Positions 34,660 to 42,963 of a DNA stretch of 62,958 bases are shown one piece after another (the stretch's first letter is position 1; each line of letters begins with the position of its first letter). The stretch covers positions 1 to 62,958 of the forward strand of contig QBLT01000004.1 in NCBI GenBank assembly GCA_003249105.1. Direction: 5' to 3'. Position numbers and translations under genes: made by a program. This stretch comes from Leptolyngbya sp. (GTDB lineage Bacteria; Cyanobacteriota; Cyanobacteriia; Phormidesmidales; Phormidesmidaceae). The notes beneath the pieces were generated by a model. It saw only the letters and a list, made by a program, of their open reading frames with translations. It was not told the origin of the DNA and made no database searches.

Positions 34660-34836
34660 CTATTTTCCTCTGTATTCAGAGTTGTGAAACCTAAGTTCAC
34701 CAAGGGTGACAATGCCATCCCCATTTAGATCAGCAGACAGGTCATTAAGACTTGTCTGCCCTGAGGCGCTTGCTACAGGTGCTAGCACCATTGAAGCCAT
34801 TGCGATTGTCAGTACAGAAAGGAAGTATTTTTTCAT
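34660..34836 (-). CDS. 58-residue secreted EF-hand-like peptide
   Basis: ATG 34836 (MKKYFLSVLTIAMASMVLAPVASA) has GGAG six bases upstream. Cleavage after ASA leaves about 33 residues: SGQTSLNDLSADLNGDGIV then TLGELRFHNSEYRGK. The stretch DLNGDGIVTLGE is a textbook 12-residue EF-hand/dockerin loop (D-x-N-x-D-G-I-x-x-x-x-E), suggesting Ca2+ or other divalent binding. A paralogue lies 320 bp away in the same orientation, sharing the signal peptide, TLGEL, HN and YRG. I recognise no characterised family. Confidence 0.72.
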   Translation of the reverse strand: MKKYFLSVLTIAMASMVLAPVASASGQTSLNDLSADLNGDGIVTLGELRFHNSEYRGK

Positions 34837-34920
34837 CTTATTCTCCATGAGAGCTTATGAGTTTCGTCTTTTGTTTATCGACGAAACTCATACCATGGTA
34901 GATCTGTTGTCGAGATAATT

Positions 34921-34961
34921 CCTGATAATTACCTAAGCTAACAATAAAAGTTTTATTAGAA
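34921..34961 (-). promoter_or_regulatory. Duplicated upstream block of the first secreted peptide
   Basis: CCTGATAATTACCTAAGC (from 34921) and TTTTATTAGAA (34951-34961) recur nearly unchanged at 35414-35454 upstream of the paralogous peptide gene. The block lies 85-125 bp before the start codon and is AT-rich. Being kept in both copies while surrounding bases differ suggests a promoter or operator of its own. It contains no 11-bp TTTCAT repeat. Confidence 0.5.
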
Positions 34962-35055
34962 AAATTAGAGCGAAACTCACTGACTGTCAAGCCATATGGC
35001 ATTGTACTTGTTGAGTTTAATTAACCACAGCGAACCGCTCTATACTCCTCCAAAA

Positions 35056-35087
35056 AAAGCCACCAGGCTTTTGGCAATGGTGGCTTT
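35056..35087. terminator. Bidirectional hairpin terminator
   Basis: AAAGCCACCA (35056-35065) pairs with TGGTGGCTTT (35078-35087). On the minus strand it is followed by TTTTTTTGG, so it ends the leftward transcript of the 56-residue peptide. On the plus strand only TTTAG follows. Confidence 0.75.
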
Positions 35088-35099
35088 AGAGTCTATTGA

Positions 35100-35149
35100 G
35101 ACGAGTGCTATCTTGGGTAAGCGATAGCACTCTAAAGATAGCACTCGTC
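35100..35149 (-). repeat. 15-bp perfect inverted repeat with a competing third arm
   Basis: GACGAGTGCTATCTT (35100-35114) pairs with AAGATAGCACTCGTC (35135-35149). A third arm, GATAGCACTC (35123-35132), can pair with the same left arm GAGTGCTATC (35103-35112), so two hairpins exclude each other. It lies just past the stop of the second peptide gene and before the terminator at 35056. Confidence 0.6.
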
Positions 35150-35156
35150 AAAAATT

Positions 35157-35327
35157 TTATGAACCTCTGTAATCGCGATTGTGTTGAATAAGTTCACCGA
35201 GAGTTACAGGCCTGCCTTTTTCGGCAGCTAAACCACGAAGGCTAGTTTGGCCAGAAGCACTGGCCACAGGGGCAAAGGACATTGTAGCTAATGCGATAGT
35301 TAGTACGGAAAGAAAGTATTTTTTCAT
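35157..35327 (-). CDS. 56-residue secreted peptide, paralogue without the EF loop
   Basis: ATG 35327 has GAGAAG upstream. The signal peptide MKKYFLSVLTIALATMSFAPVASA is almost the same as in the neighbour. The mature part SGQTSLRGLAAEKGRP then VTLGELIQHNRDYRGS keeps the ends but has lost DLNGDG, so the EF-hand loop is gone. The gene pair arose by tandem duplication including upstream sequence. Sequence kept outside the loop (TLGEL, HN, YRG) is more likely the shared functional part. Function is unknown. Confidence 0.7.
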   Translation of the reverse strand: MKKYFLSVLTIALATMSFAPVASASGQTSLRGLAAEKGRPVTLGELIQHNRDYRGS

Positions 35328-35413
35328 TTGTCTTCTCAATGAGAACTGCTAAAGCTCGCGCTTGGCTAGCGAAGCTTTATACCATTCATTATAGATTGAA
35401 TATCAAACCATTT

Positions 35414-35454
35414 CCTGATAATTATCTAAGCTAAAGCTGAGCGTTTTATTAGAA
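35414..35454 (-). promoter_or_regulatory. Duplicated upstream block of the second secreted peptide
   Basis: This is the second copy of the block described at 34921-34961: CCTGATAATTATCTAAGC and TTTTATTAGAA with the same order and near-identical spacing, at 87-127 bp before the start codon. Confidence 0.5.
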
Positions 35455-35641
35455 GAATTAAAGGGCAATTTTCGTTTGCATTTTCACAAAAGTTGATCCT
35501 TTCAGACATTTTTTGGGCGATTAAAGAAATCCATTCTTTCTTGATGGAGCCTTCGTTTGAGCACGTTTTTTTATGGATTGAGCTTACATTCTGGAAAAAT
35601 ATCCCTTGTGCAACCTGAAAATAGCCCGATTGGGGTTGGGT

Positions 35642-35659
35642 ATTTCATCCTGATTTCAT
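35642..35659 (+). promoter_or_regulatory. TTTCAT-type direct repeat before the copper RND operon
   Basis: ATTTCAT-CCTG-ATTTCAT has two perfect half-sites starting 11 bp apart, ending 77 bp before the adaptor start. It faces the operon. This is the cleanest copy in the window. Apart from it and the duplicated block above, 35328-35735 holds nothing recognised. Confidence 0.7.
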
Positions 35660-35735
35660 TTTTCTGTGGGATGTTTGGGGGACTGAGGGCATTTTTCTCC
35701 TAAAGACTGTATTTGAGTGGTTCAAGGGCACGCCT

Positions 35736-37382
35736 ATGACAGCTATCTCCGATCGCTTGTGTGTTTTAGCCAGAGGGCGGTTGCTCCCTCGGCTGGCCTT
35801 GCTAATGCTGTTGCTAGCCCCTGCTGGCGCAGCCTTTGCTCATGCTGGCCACGGGGATGAGTTTCAGGGGGGTGGTGCCGGGGCTAACCCAGCAGGGATT
35901 GCGGTTGATGCAGAGGTTGCTGACCGCATTGGTTTAATTGTCGAGCCGGTAAAGCGACAGGTGTTGGCCTTTGGGGTGAAGGCAACGGGGCAAATCGAAG
36001 CCTCGCCGGGGCGACAGGTATCGGTGACAAACCCAGTCGGCGGTACGGTGACCAAGCTGCTGGTGGAGCCGGGGCAGCAGGTGGAAGCGGGCCAGGCGCT
36101 AGCGGTGATCACCAGCGGGGAATTGGCCGAATTGCGGGTGACCGCCTTGGAAAACTCCGCTGAGCGCCAGGGAAATGTGCAGCAGGCCGAGGCCGATTTG
36201 CAGCTCGCCCGGCAGACTTACGAGCAACAGCAGCAGATTGCCCTGAGGGCGATTGAAGCGGCCCGGACAGATGTGCGAGTAGCCCAAGAGCAGTACGATC
36301 GCGACTCAGAACTGGCGGCGGAAGGGGCGATCGCCCGCCGCGAACTATTGGCCTCTGAAGCGGGTTTGGCAGACGCCAAGCAGGTTTTGGCAGAGGCCGA
36401 AAGTCAGTTGGAGGTTCTCAGTGCTCGCACGGGAGTGGCGCAGGCCCAGACCGCCCTCAACGTTGCTCGCTCCCGCTCTCAGCTCAGCTCACAGACCTAC
36501 CAAACTCGGTTGCAGCAGCTCGGGGCCACGGCTAACCCAGACGGCACCATCACCATCAAAGCGCCGATCGCAGGTACCATTGCCGATCGCGACGTGACCC
36601 TGGGGCAATCTTCAGAAGATGCGGGCGCGGTGTTAATGACCATCGTGGATAACCGCATGGTATTGGCCACCGCAAACATTTTTGAAAAAGATCTCTCCCA
36701 GGTATCGCCTGGGCAACGGGTGCGGATCACCGTGGCCAGCCTGCCCGATCAAATCTTTGAGGGCCAAATTACCACCGTAGGTTCGGTGGTCGATGGCGAA
36801 ACTCGGGTTGTACCTGTGCAGGCCGAGCTAGACAATGCTCAAGGCACCCTCAAGCCCGGCATGTTTGCGGCCCTAGAGGTCTTGACCGAGAGCACTCCAG
36901 CGGCGGTGATGGCCATTCCTCGGGCGGCGGTGGTCGAAGCCAACGGCCAAACCCTGGTGTTTGTCCGCAATGGCAACGCCTTTGAACCCGTGGATGTCAC
37001 TGTAGGGAGAACAGCGGGCGATCAGGTAGAGGTGCTTAGCGGTCTGTTTGAGGGCGATGAAGTGGTCACCCAGCGGGCTAATCAACTCTATGCCCAGTCG
37101 TTGCGGGGCGGGAGTGCTGAGGCAACAGAGGAAACTGCCGCACCCGTTGAGGCGGTCGCAACCCCAGGCGTTCCCTGGTGGGCGATGGGGTTGGGCAGTG
37201 GTGCGATTGCTACGACAACCTTTGCCGCCGGAATCTGGTGGGCCAAGCGACAGCGCCCGACCTACGCCCTGGCGATCGGCGACGAGGCGGTTTCGCCTTC
37301 AGCCCAAGGGCATCCTCGCTACGGCACTGGGCCAACCCTTGCTGCTCCCCTGGTTGAAGAGGGAGAGCCCTCGCACAAGTAG
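35736..37382 (+). CDS. CusB/CopB-type RND periplasmic adaptor
   Basis: A 548-residue membrane-fusion protein. Signal peptide, then HAGHGDEFQGGG at the mature N-terminus, a likely metal-binding tag. Barrel-sandwich halves (about 65-125 and 255-290), a helical hairpin (130-250, QQAEADLQLARQTYEQQQQ and AEAGLADAKQVLAEAES), a beta-barrel (290-350) and a membrane-proximal domain (365-440) follow in order. A transmembrane helix near 475-495 with a cytosolic tail is characteristic of cyanobacterial adaptors. It links the RND pump to TolC. Likely substrate is Cu(I)/Ag(I), by context. Confidence 0.9.
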   Translation: MTAISDRLCVLARGRLLPRLALLMLLLAPAGAAFAHAGHGDEFQGGGAGANPAGIAVDAEVADRIGLIVEPVKRQVLAFGVKATGQIEASPGRQVSVTNPVGGTVTKLLVEPGQQVEAGQALAVITSGELAELRVTALENSAERQGNVQQAEADLQLARQTYEQQQQIALRAIEAARTDVRVAQEQYDRDSELAAEGAIARRELLASEAGLADAKQVLAEAESQLEVLSARTGVAQAQTALNVARSRSQLSSQTYQTRLQQLGATANPDGTITIKAPIAGTIADRDVTLGQSSEDAGAVLMTIVDNRMVLATANIFEKDLSQVSPGQRVRITVASLPDQIFEGQITTVGSVVDGETRVVPVQAELDNAQGTLKPGMFAALEVLTESTPAAVMAIPRAAVVEANGQTLVFVRNGNAFEPVDVTVGRTAGDQVEVLSGLFEGDEVVTQRANQLYAQSLRGGSAEATEETAAPVEAVATPGVPWWAMGLGSGAIATTTFAAGIWWAKRQRPTYALAIGDEAVSPSAQGHPRYGTGPTLAAPLVEEGEPSHK

Positions 37383-37483
37383 CTATAAGGATTTCTGGAA
37401 AGCGTCTTTCCAGATGGTGGGCATTGCCCACCCTATGACGGTTATGGTGAGCCACCTACCCTGCCAAATTTTGAACAACAGCG

Positions 37484-40400
37484 ATGCTAGATAACATTTT
37501 GAAGTGGTCGATCGCCCAGCGGTGGCTCGTGGTCATCGGGGCGATCGTGGTGACGTTTTTGGGTATTTATAACCTCACCCAAATGCCTTTGGACGTGTTT
37601 CCAGATTTTGCGCCCCCCCAGGTTGAAATTCAAACCGAAGCGCCGGGGTTGGCCCCCGAAGAGGTGGAAGCGCTGATTACCCTGCCCATTGAGAGTGCCG
37701 TCAACGGCACCCCTGGGGTAGAAATCGTGCGGTCATCCTCGGCGGTTAGTATTTCGGTCGTCAAGGTGATTTTTCGCTGGGGTACTGATGTCTATCAGGC
37801 CCGGCAGCTGGTCACCGAGCGCCTTCAGCAGGTGCAAGAAAAACTGCCCGAGGGAGTAGGCATTCCCCAGATTTCGCCGATTTCGTCACCGATTGGCACA
37901 ATTTTGATGTACGCCTTTACGGCGGAAACTACGCCTCTGATGGAGGTGCGGCGGTTGGTGGATCGCGATGTCACAAATCGGCTGTTGGCGGTGCCAGGTA
38001 TTTCTCAAGTGATTGCTTACGGTGGCGACGTGCGGCAGTACCAGGTGCTGGTTGACCCAGACCGACTGGTGGCGTTTAATGTGTCGCTGCAAGAGGTGGC
38101 CGAGGCTACTGAGGCCGCTAACGTCAATGCCGCAGGTGGATTTCTCAACACCCCCGACCAGGAGCTGATTATTCGGGGTGTAGGACGACTCGACTCGATT
38201 GAGCAACTGCAAGAGTCGGTGGTAGCCGCCCGAGATGGCCGCCCCGTCAAGCTGCAAGATGTCGCTGATGTTCAAATTGGAGCTGCCCTCCAGCGGGGCG
38301 ACGGTAGCGTGGGGGGCCAGCGGGCGGTGGTAATGGTGGTCAACAAGCAACCGCTGAACGACACTCCTACGGTGACCCGAACCGTGGAAGCTGCCATGGA
38401 GGAGCTAAAAGCGGCTCTACCCGAGGATGTCGTCGTCACTGAAACTTTTCGGCAGGAAAACTTTATTGAGGCGTCGGTCGAAAACGTTCTGGGTTCCCTG
38501 CGAGACGGCATCATCATCGTCTCAGTCATTATCCTGCTGTTTTTGATGAACTGGCGCACGGCGGTGATTACGCTGAGCGCTATTCCGCTCTCGATTTTGG
38601 TGGGCATGATCATTCTCAATGCCTTTGGCCAGGGCATTAACACCATGACCCTGGGCGGGTTAGCGGTGGCGATTGGCTCAGTGGTCGATGACTCGATTGT
38701 GGATATGGAGAACGCCTATCGCGGGCTGCGCAAAAACCAGTTGGCAGGCAGCCCAGAACATCCCTTTAAGGTGGTTTATGACACCTCTGTAGAGGTGCGG
38801 GTGAGCGTTATTTTTTCCACTGTAATTATTGCTGTGGTGTTTGCCCCCATCTTTAGTTTGACGGGGGTAGAGGGTCGGATTTTTGCCCCCATGGGGGTGG
38901 CCTACCTGGTGTCGATTGTGGCCTCTACGCTGGTGGCCATGACGCTCTCCCCAGCGCTGTGCGCCATCTTGCTTGCCCGCCGCCCGCTGCCCAGCGATGA
39001 GACCTGGGTTACCAGGACATCTCAACGGCTGTATCAACCGGCTTTGCGGTTTGTAATGGCCCGCGCCAAGCTGGTGCTGGCCATTGCCGTGGCGTCGTTG
39101 GTGGCGTCGATGGTGGTGTTTTCGAGTCTGGGGCGGGTGTTTTTGCCAGAATTTCAGGAGCCCTCTCTGGTGAATGCGATGCTGCTGTATCCAGGGTCGT
39201 CATTGGCGGCCACCAATGAAGCCGGGCTGGCGATGCAAAAGGCGCTGAAAGACGACCCCCGCTTTGCGACGGTGCAGATGAGGACGGGGCGCGCACCGGG
39301 GGATTCCGATGCTGGCGGGGTCAATTTGGGTCACGTAGATATCGAGCTGAGCCAGGAGGGGCTTCGCGATCGCGAAGCCTCTATTGAAACCATTCGAGAG
39401 GAGTTTGCCCGCATTCCTGGCATTGCCCCTAGCGTGGGCGGGTTTATTACCCACCGCATGGATGAGGTGCTGTCGGGGGTGAGAAGCGCGATCGCGGTTA
39501 AAATCTTTGGCCCCGACCTCGACCAGTTGCGTACTATCGGCAGCGATGTCGAAGCCGCGATTCGCGATATCGATGGCCTGGTGGATTTGCAGCTGGAGCC
39601 CCAGGTGCCTATTCGCCAGGTGCAGATTCAGTTTGATCGGCCTGCTGCGGCCCGCTACGGCCTTACCGTGGGGCAAATTGCCAGCGTTGTCGAAACGGCA
39701 CTTAACGGGCGAGTGGTGTCTCAAGTGCTAGAGCAGCAGCAGCTGTTTGACCTGCTGGTTTGGCTCAAAGATGACGCTCGCAATAATTTGGAGGCGATCG
39801 GCAACCTGCTGATTGATACCCCGGTGGGCCAAAAAATTCCTCTGGCCCAGGTGGCCCGCATTGACTACGGCACTGGGCCAAACACCATCAACCGCGAAAA
39901 TGTCTCGCGCCTGATTGTGGTGTCGGCCAACGTGGCCGGGCGCGATCTGGGCTCCGTGGTTGATGCCATTCAAGACCGGGTGAGGGAAGCGGTGTCACTG
40001 CCCTCGGGTTACTACATTCAGTACGGCGGGCAGTTTGAGTCAGAGCAGCGGGCCAGCCGCAACCTGCTGGTGTTTGGCGGACTGGCGATCGTCGTCATCT
40101 CTGTACTGATGTATTTTGCGGTTAAGTCGGTGCTGGGGATGGTGATGATTATGGTCAACCTACCCCTTGCCCTGGTGGGGGGCATTGCCTCTATTGCCCT
40201 CGGGGGTGGCGTGGTGTCGGTGGCGTCGCTAGTCGGGTTTATCACCCTCTTCGGGGTCGCCACCCGCAATGGCTTACTGCTGGTCGATAACTACAACGCC
40301 AAGCTGGCCCAGGGGATGCCGCTGCGCGAGGTGATCGTCGAAGGCTCCTCAGAGCGTCTGGTGGCTATTTTAATGACAGCCCTCACCTCGGCTCTGGGCA

Positions 40401-40621
40401 TGGTACCCCTGGTACTTGGCAGTGGGGCAGGCAAAGAAATCTTGCAGCCCCTGGCTGTGGTCGTTTTGGGCGGGCTATTCACCTCAACGGCACTGACGCT
40501 GCTGGTGCTGCCAGCGCTCTACTCTCTGTTTGGCAAACGCTTGATGCCCAAGCCAACGACGCCGACAGATTATGTCGATGAGAGGGAACCATCAATCGCT
40601 GCTAAGGTGCCGATGGCTTAA
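37484..40621 (+). CDS. HME-type RND heavy-metal efflux pump, CusA/CopA-like
   Basis: A 1045-residue pump with 12 helices and two large periplasmic loops. LTQMPLDVFPDFAPPQVEIQTEAPGLAPEEVE near the N-terminus and VAIGSVVDDSIVDMENAYR in helix four match the heavy-metal RND family. QIQFDRPAAARYGL and GGQFESEQRASRNL are also HME signatures. It follows the adaptor by about 100 bp and precedes a lipoprotein. Together with TolC it would export periplasmic or cytosolic metal. A paralogue with the same layout lies at 50-53 kb. Copper is inferred from neighbours, not from diagnostic Met residues. Confidence 0.92.
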   Translation: MLDNILKWSIAQRWLVVIGAIVVTFLGIYNLTQMPLDVFPDFAPPQVEIQTEAPGLAPEEVEALITLPIESAVNGTPGVEIVRSSSAVSISVVKVIFRWGTDVYQARQLVTERLQQVQEKLPEGVGIPQISPISSPIGTILMYAFTAETTPLMEVRRLVDRDVTNRLLAVPGISQVIAYGGDVRQYQVLVDPDRLVAFNVSLQEVAEATEAANVNAAGGFLNTPDQELIIRGVGRLDSIEQLQESVVAARDGRPVKLQDVADVQIGAALQRGDGSVGGQRAVVMVVNKQPLNDTPTVTRTVEAAMEELKAALPEDVVVTETFRQENFIEASVENVLGSLRDGIIIVSVIILLFLMNWRTAVITLSAIPLSILVGMIILNAFGQGINTMTLGGLAVAIGSVVDDSIVDMENAYRGLRKNQLAGSPEHPFKVVYDTSVEVRVSVIFSTVIIAVVFAPIFSLTGVEGRIFAPMGVAYLVSIVASTLVAMTLSPALCAILLARRPLPSDETWVTRTSQRLYQPALRFVMARAKLVLAIAVASLVASMVVFSSLGRVFLPEFQEPSLVNAMLLYPGSSLAATNEAGLAMQKALKDDPRFATVQMRTGRAPGDSDAGGVNLGHVDIELSQEGLRDREASIETIREEFARIPGIAPSVGGFITHRMDEVLSGVRSAIAVKIFGPDLDQLRTIGSDVEAAIRDIDGLVDLQLEPQVPIRQVQIQFDRPAAARYGLTVGQIASVVETALNGRVVSQVLEQQQLFDLLVWLKDDARNNLEAIGNLLIDTPVGQKIPLAQVARIDYGTGPNTINRENVSRLIVVSANVAGRDLGSVVDAIQDRVREAVSLPSGYYIQYGGQFESEQRASRNLLVFGGLAIVVISVLMYFAVKSVLGMVMIMVNLPLALVGGIASIALGGGVVSVASLVGFITLFGVATRNGLLLVDNYNAKLAQGMPLREVIVEGSSERLVAILMTALTSALGMVPLVLGSGAGKEILQPLAVVVLGGLFTSTALTLLVLPALYSLFGKRLMPKPTTPTDYVDEREPSIAAKVPMA

Positions 40622-40708
40622 ATTGCCCAATTTTTCCAATTGACCACCGTAGGGTGGTCAATGCCCAATCAGCCTGCTTTAGCCGTTTTCCTTTCGGAGG
40701 TTCATTCC

Positions 40709-41182
40709 ATGTATTCCCAACTTGCTCAAGCTCTGTTAATTACTGGCGTGCTAGCGCTATCCGCCTGCGGTAGCTCTGAAACTGCAATTACCCCTGACAC
40801 CCCTGCTGAAACTCCCGTAGCCGAAAGTCCCGCTGCCCAGACAGAAACTGCCGCCGCCTCCAGCGCCGCTAGTAAGGGTGGGCAAGTGGTCGAAAGTGGC
40901 CCATACCATTTAGAACTGGTGCCCGCACCCGAAGCCGATGGTATTCACCTCGACTTGTACCTGCAAACGGGCGACACCCATGAAGCCATTGCCGATGCTA
41001 CGGCGATCGCCCAGGTGCAGCTGCCCGATGGCACCCAGCAAGAAATTCCGATGGAGTACGATGCCGAGGGTGCGCACTTCTTTGCGTTTTTACCCAGCCA
41101 GGCGGCGGGGGATTACAAGACTGTGATTCAGACCGATATCAAGGGCGAAAAGGTCAACGCCCGTTTTAACTTCTCGAAGTAG
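40709..41182 (+). CDS. Lipoprotein of the copper efflux operon
   Basis: A 157-residue protein starting at ATG 40709 after CGGAGG; an upstream ATG at 40640 lacks a ribosome site. The signal ends LALSAC, a lipobox, followed by a Thr/Pro/Ala linker and a beta-rich domain (about 60-157: ESGPYHLELVPAPE, VQLPDGTQQEIPMEYDAEGAHFFAFLPS). Position and size resemble the third gene of the Synechocystis copBAC operon, though sequence identity cannot be checked. It could hold metal for the pump. It lies 87 bp beyond the RND stop, probably in one transcript. Confidence 0.75.
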   Translation: MYSQLAQALLITGVLALSACGSSETAITPDTPAETPVAESPAAQTETAAASSAASKGGQVVESGPYHLELVPAPEADGIHLDLYLQTGDTHEAIADATAIAQVQLPDGTQQEIPMEYDAEGAHFFAFLPSQAAGDYKTVIQTDIKGEKVNARFNFSK

Positions 41183-41190
41183 GCATCATC

Positions 41191-41406
41191 TAAGTCTAGG
41201 GCTTGCTGAATAAGTCAAGATCCTTAAAACATGGCCATTTCAGGCAATAAACTCCAAGATAAGTGCAAGGTCATTTAACGAGTTTTCGACGTTTCAGCCG
41301 ATTTAACCTTGCACTTACCTATCGACAAAACCTGAAAATTCAACGTGTCTCCGTTGGTTCAGCCCTAGAATTGCGTGATTTGTTTTTTCAGCAAGCCCTA
41401 AGTCTA
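41191..41406. mobile_element. 200-bp MITE with 8-bp target duplication
   Basis: Direct repeats TAAGTCTA at 41191-41198 and 41399-41406 flank a 200-bp segment (41199-41398). It begins GGGCTTGCTGAA and ends TTCAGCAAGCCC, perfect 12-bp terminal inverted repeats. Inside, AAGTGCAAGGT and ACCTTGCACTT form a second nested dyad. It carries no transposase, only a chance 67-codon frame. An 8-bp duplication implies mobilisation by a full-length element elsewhere. It inserted just past the lipoprotein stop. Confidence 0.82.
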
Positions 41407-41670
41407 GACGCTGAGTTTTACTCCGCATTGAAGGAAGCAAGCTATGCCCTCATGCCAAGGGGCTAGGAGAACTCCGAGTTTTAAGCTAGACAAGGTCTCT
41501 TCGCCCGGTCACCTATGGCCGGGCTAATTTTGTTTAAGCGGGGCTGAGACAGATGTTGTAAACAATACTTATTGTTTCCCATGGCTATATTGTTACTGAA
41601 CTATGCAACGTCGATGAAATGTAAACATTCAGAAAAATAAGTAACTGTCTGATTTCATTATCATCAATTA

Positions 41671-41688
41671 ATGAAATCAAAATGAAAT
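41671..41688 (-). promoter_or_regulatory. TTTCAT-type direct repeat, inverted orientation
   Basis: ATGAAAT (41671-41677) and ATGAAAT (41682-41688) start 11 bp apart; on the minus strand this reads ATTTCAT-TTTG-ATTTCAT. A further ATTTCAT occurs at 41652. It lies about 110 bp before the Cys-rich four-helix-bundle gene but points away from it, unlike the copies before the DUF305, adaptor and ATPase genes. Confidence 0.5.
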
Positions 41689-41799
41689 TACTCTATTCAA
41701 TCAGGCAGAAGTTGATCCTCTTACTCTGGAGAGGTGCAGGTAAACATCCTTTCAACTAGATTTTTATTATGGCTAATCAAAGATCAAGGGAGAATGCTC

Positions 41800-42135
41800 A
41801 TGCTTCTCAATCACGAAAAATATCAGTCTAGCTTCGATCAGGCCATGGCCTGTGCTGTGGAATGTGAGCACTGTGCAGAGGCCTGTATAGGCAAGCCTGA
41901 GATGGTGAAGTGTGCTCGCATGTGTCTGGACACGGGGGAAAGCTGCCGTAGCTTAGCAACGCTGATGGTGCGAGGGTCTTACTTTATCGCGCCGATGGCC
42001 AACGCCTGCGCTGAAATTTGCGAAGCCTGCGCCAGCGAATGCGAAAAGCACGATATGGATCGCTGTAAAAAGTGCGCTGAATCTTGCCGCACTGCGGCAC
42101 AAGCCTATCGCAAGATTGCTAGCGTAGCCGCGTAA
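41800..42135 (+). CDS. Four-helix-bundle copper-binding protein (DUF326/Csp-like)
   Basis: A 111-residue cytosolic or secreted bundle. No signal peptide is seen from ATG 41800, which has GGGAG seven bases before it; an in-frame start 66 bp upstream would add a hydrophobic stretch. It has 13 Cys, spaced as in Cys-rich copper storage proteins: ACAVECEHCAEACIG, CARMCLDTGESC, ACAEICEACASECEKH, CKKCAESC. The inward-facing Cys of the helices can store many Cu(I). It lies between the copper RND operon and a DUF305 gene. Confidence 0.88.
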   Translation: MLLNHEKYQSSFDQAMACAVECEHCAEACIGKPEMVKCARMCLDTGESCRSLATLMVRGSYFIAPMANACAEICEACASECEKHDMDRCKKCAESCRTAAQAYRKIASVAA

Positions 42136-42307
42136 GTTGAAGTTGGCTAACCCTTCAATTCAATTCAACTTAGCCCGCTGAGGTCATAGCATCCCATGGA
42201 AATAGATCACGTGAAGCTGGCTAGCTTTTAGATAGAGCTTTTCGGTTTGGGAAAGCTCTGTAGAAAGCTTCTTCACTTCTACATACCTCTACACAAACAG
42301 CAAGATC

Positions 42308-42886
42308 ATGACTACTAACAAAGAAATCACCAAAGACCACGCAGATGCTGGCCATAATCAGGAAATGTCAGGTAGTTATCTCCGGTTCCTGGCAATGATT
42401 GGAACATCAATCGTTGTGATGTTCTTCCTAATGTATCTGCATTCCTATCAAATTCTCGACCATGCTTGGTTTAGTGAAACGCGGGTCTTCATGGCGCTGA
42501 TCATGGGGGCTGCGATGATGGTGATTATGCTGTCTTACATGCTGCACATGTACAAGAGTCGCAGTGCTAATATTGCCATCTATGTAAGTGCCATTGTGCT
42601 ATTTGGGGCTTCGCTATGGCTGGTGCGCAGCCAAGTTACGGTGAGCGACGTCGATTATATGGAAGGTATGATTCCTCACCACTCAATTGCCATCTTGACC
42701 AGCGAGCGAGCCCAGATCCAAGATCTGCGGGTGCGCGAACTGGCCGATGGCATCATCGAGGCCCAGCGCCGAGAGATCAACGAGATGGAGTGGCTAATTT
42801 CTGACATTCGAGACAACGGTTTGGTTACTGCACAAGCTGAGTTAGAAGCAAGACCGTTGCCAGACTTCACAGCAGCTCCCGAATAG
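42308..42886 (+). CDS. Membrane-anchored DUF305 protein
   Basis: A 192-residue protein with three N-terminal helices (about 30-47, 60-80, 90-107) and a DUF305-like C-terminal half containing DYMEGMIPHHSIAILTSERAQ...EINEMEWLI. HADAGHNQEM at the start is His/Met-rich. MIPHH is the likely copper motif. Unlike the secreted DUF305 proteins at 23.1 and 31.2 kb, this one is fixed in the membrane. It follows the four-helix-bundle gene by 172 bp in the same direction. Confidence 0.82.
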   Translation: MTTNKEITKDHADAGHNQEMSGSYLRFLAMIGTSIVVMFFLMYLHSYQILDHAWFSETRVFMALIMGAAMMVIMLSYMLHMYKSRSANIAIYVSAIVLFGASLWLVRSQVTVSDVDYMEGMIPHHSIAILTSERAQIQDLRVRELADGIIEAQRREINEMEWLISDIRDNGLVTAQAELEARPLPDFTAAPE

Positions 42887-42963
42887 AACGATTAAGCCCA
42901 TTGAACCAGATAGCCATGTCTTACGATCCATTTTGTTGCCTTCCATAATGGTTACTCCTGTAA

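Noticed and set aside
41263..41466. 67-codon frame as a gene
   Set aside because: It lies mostly inside the 200-bp MITE and crosses its right end, with no ribosome site.
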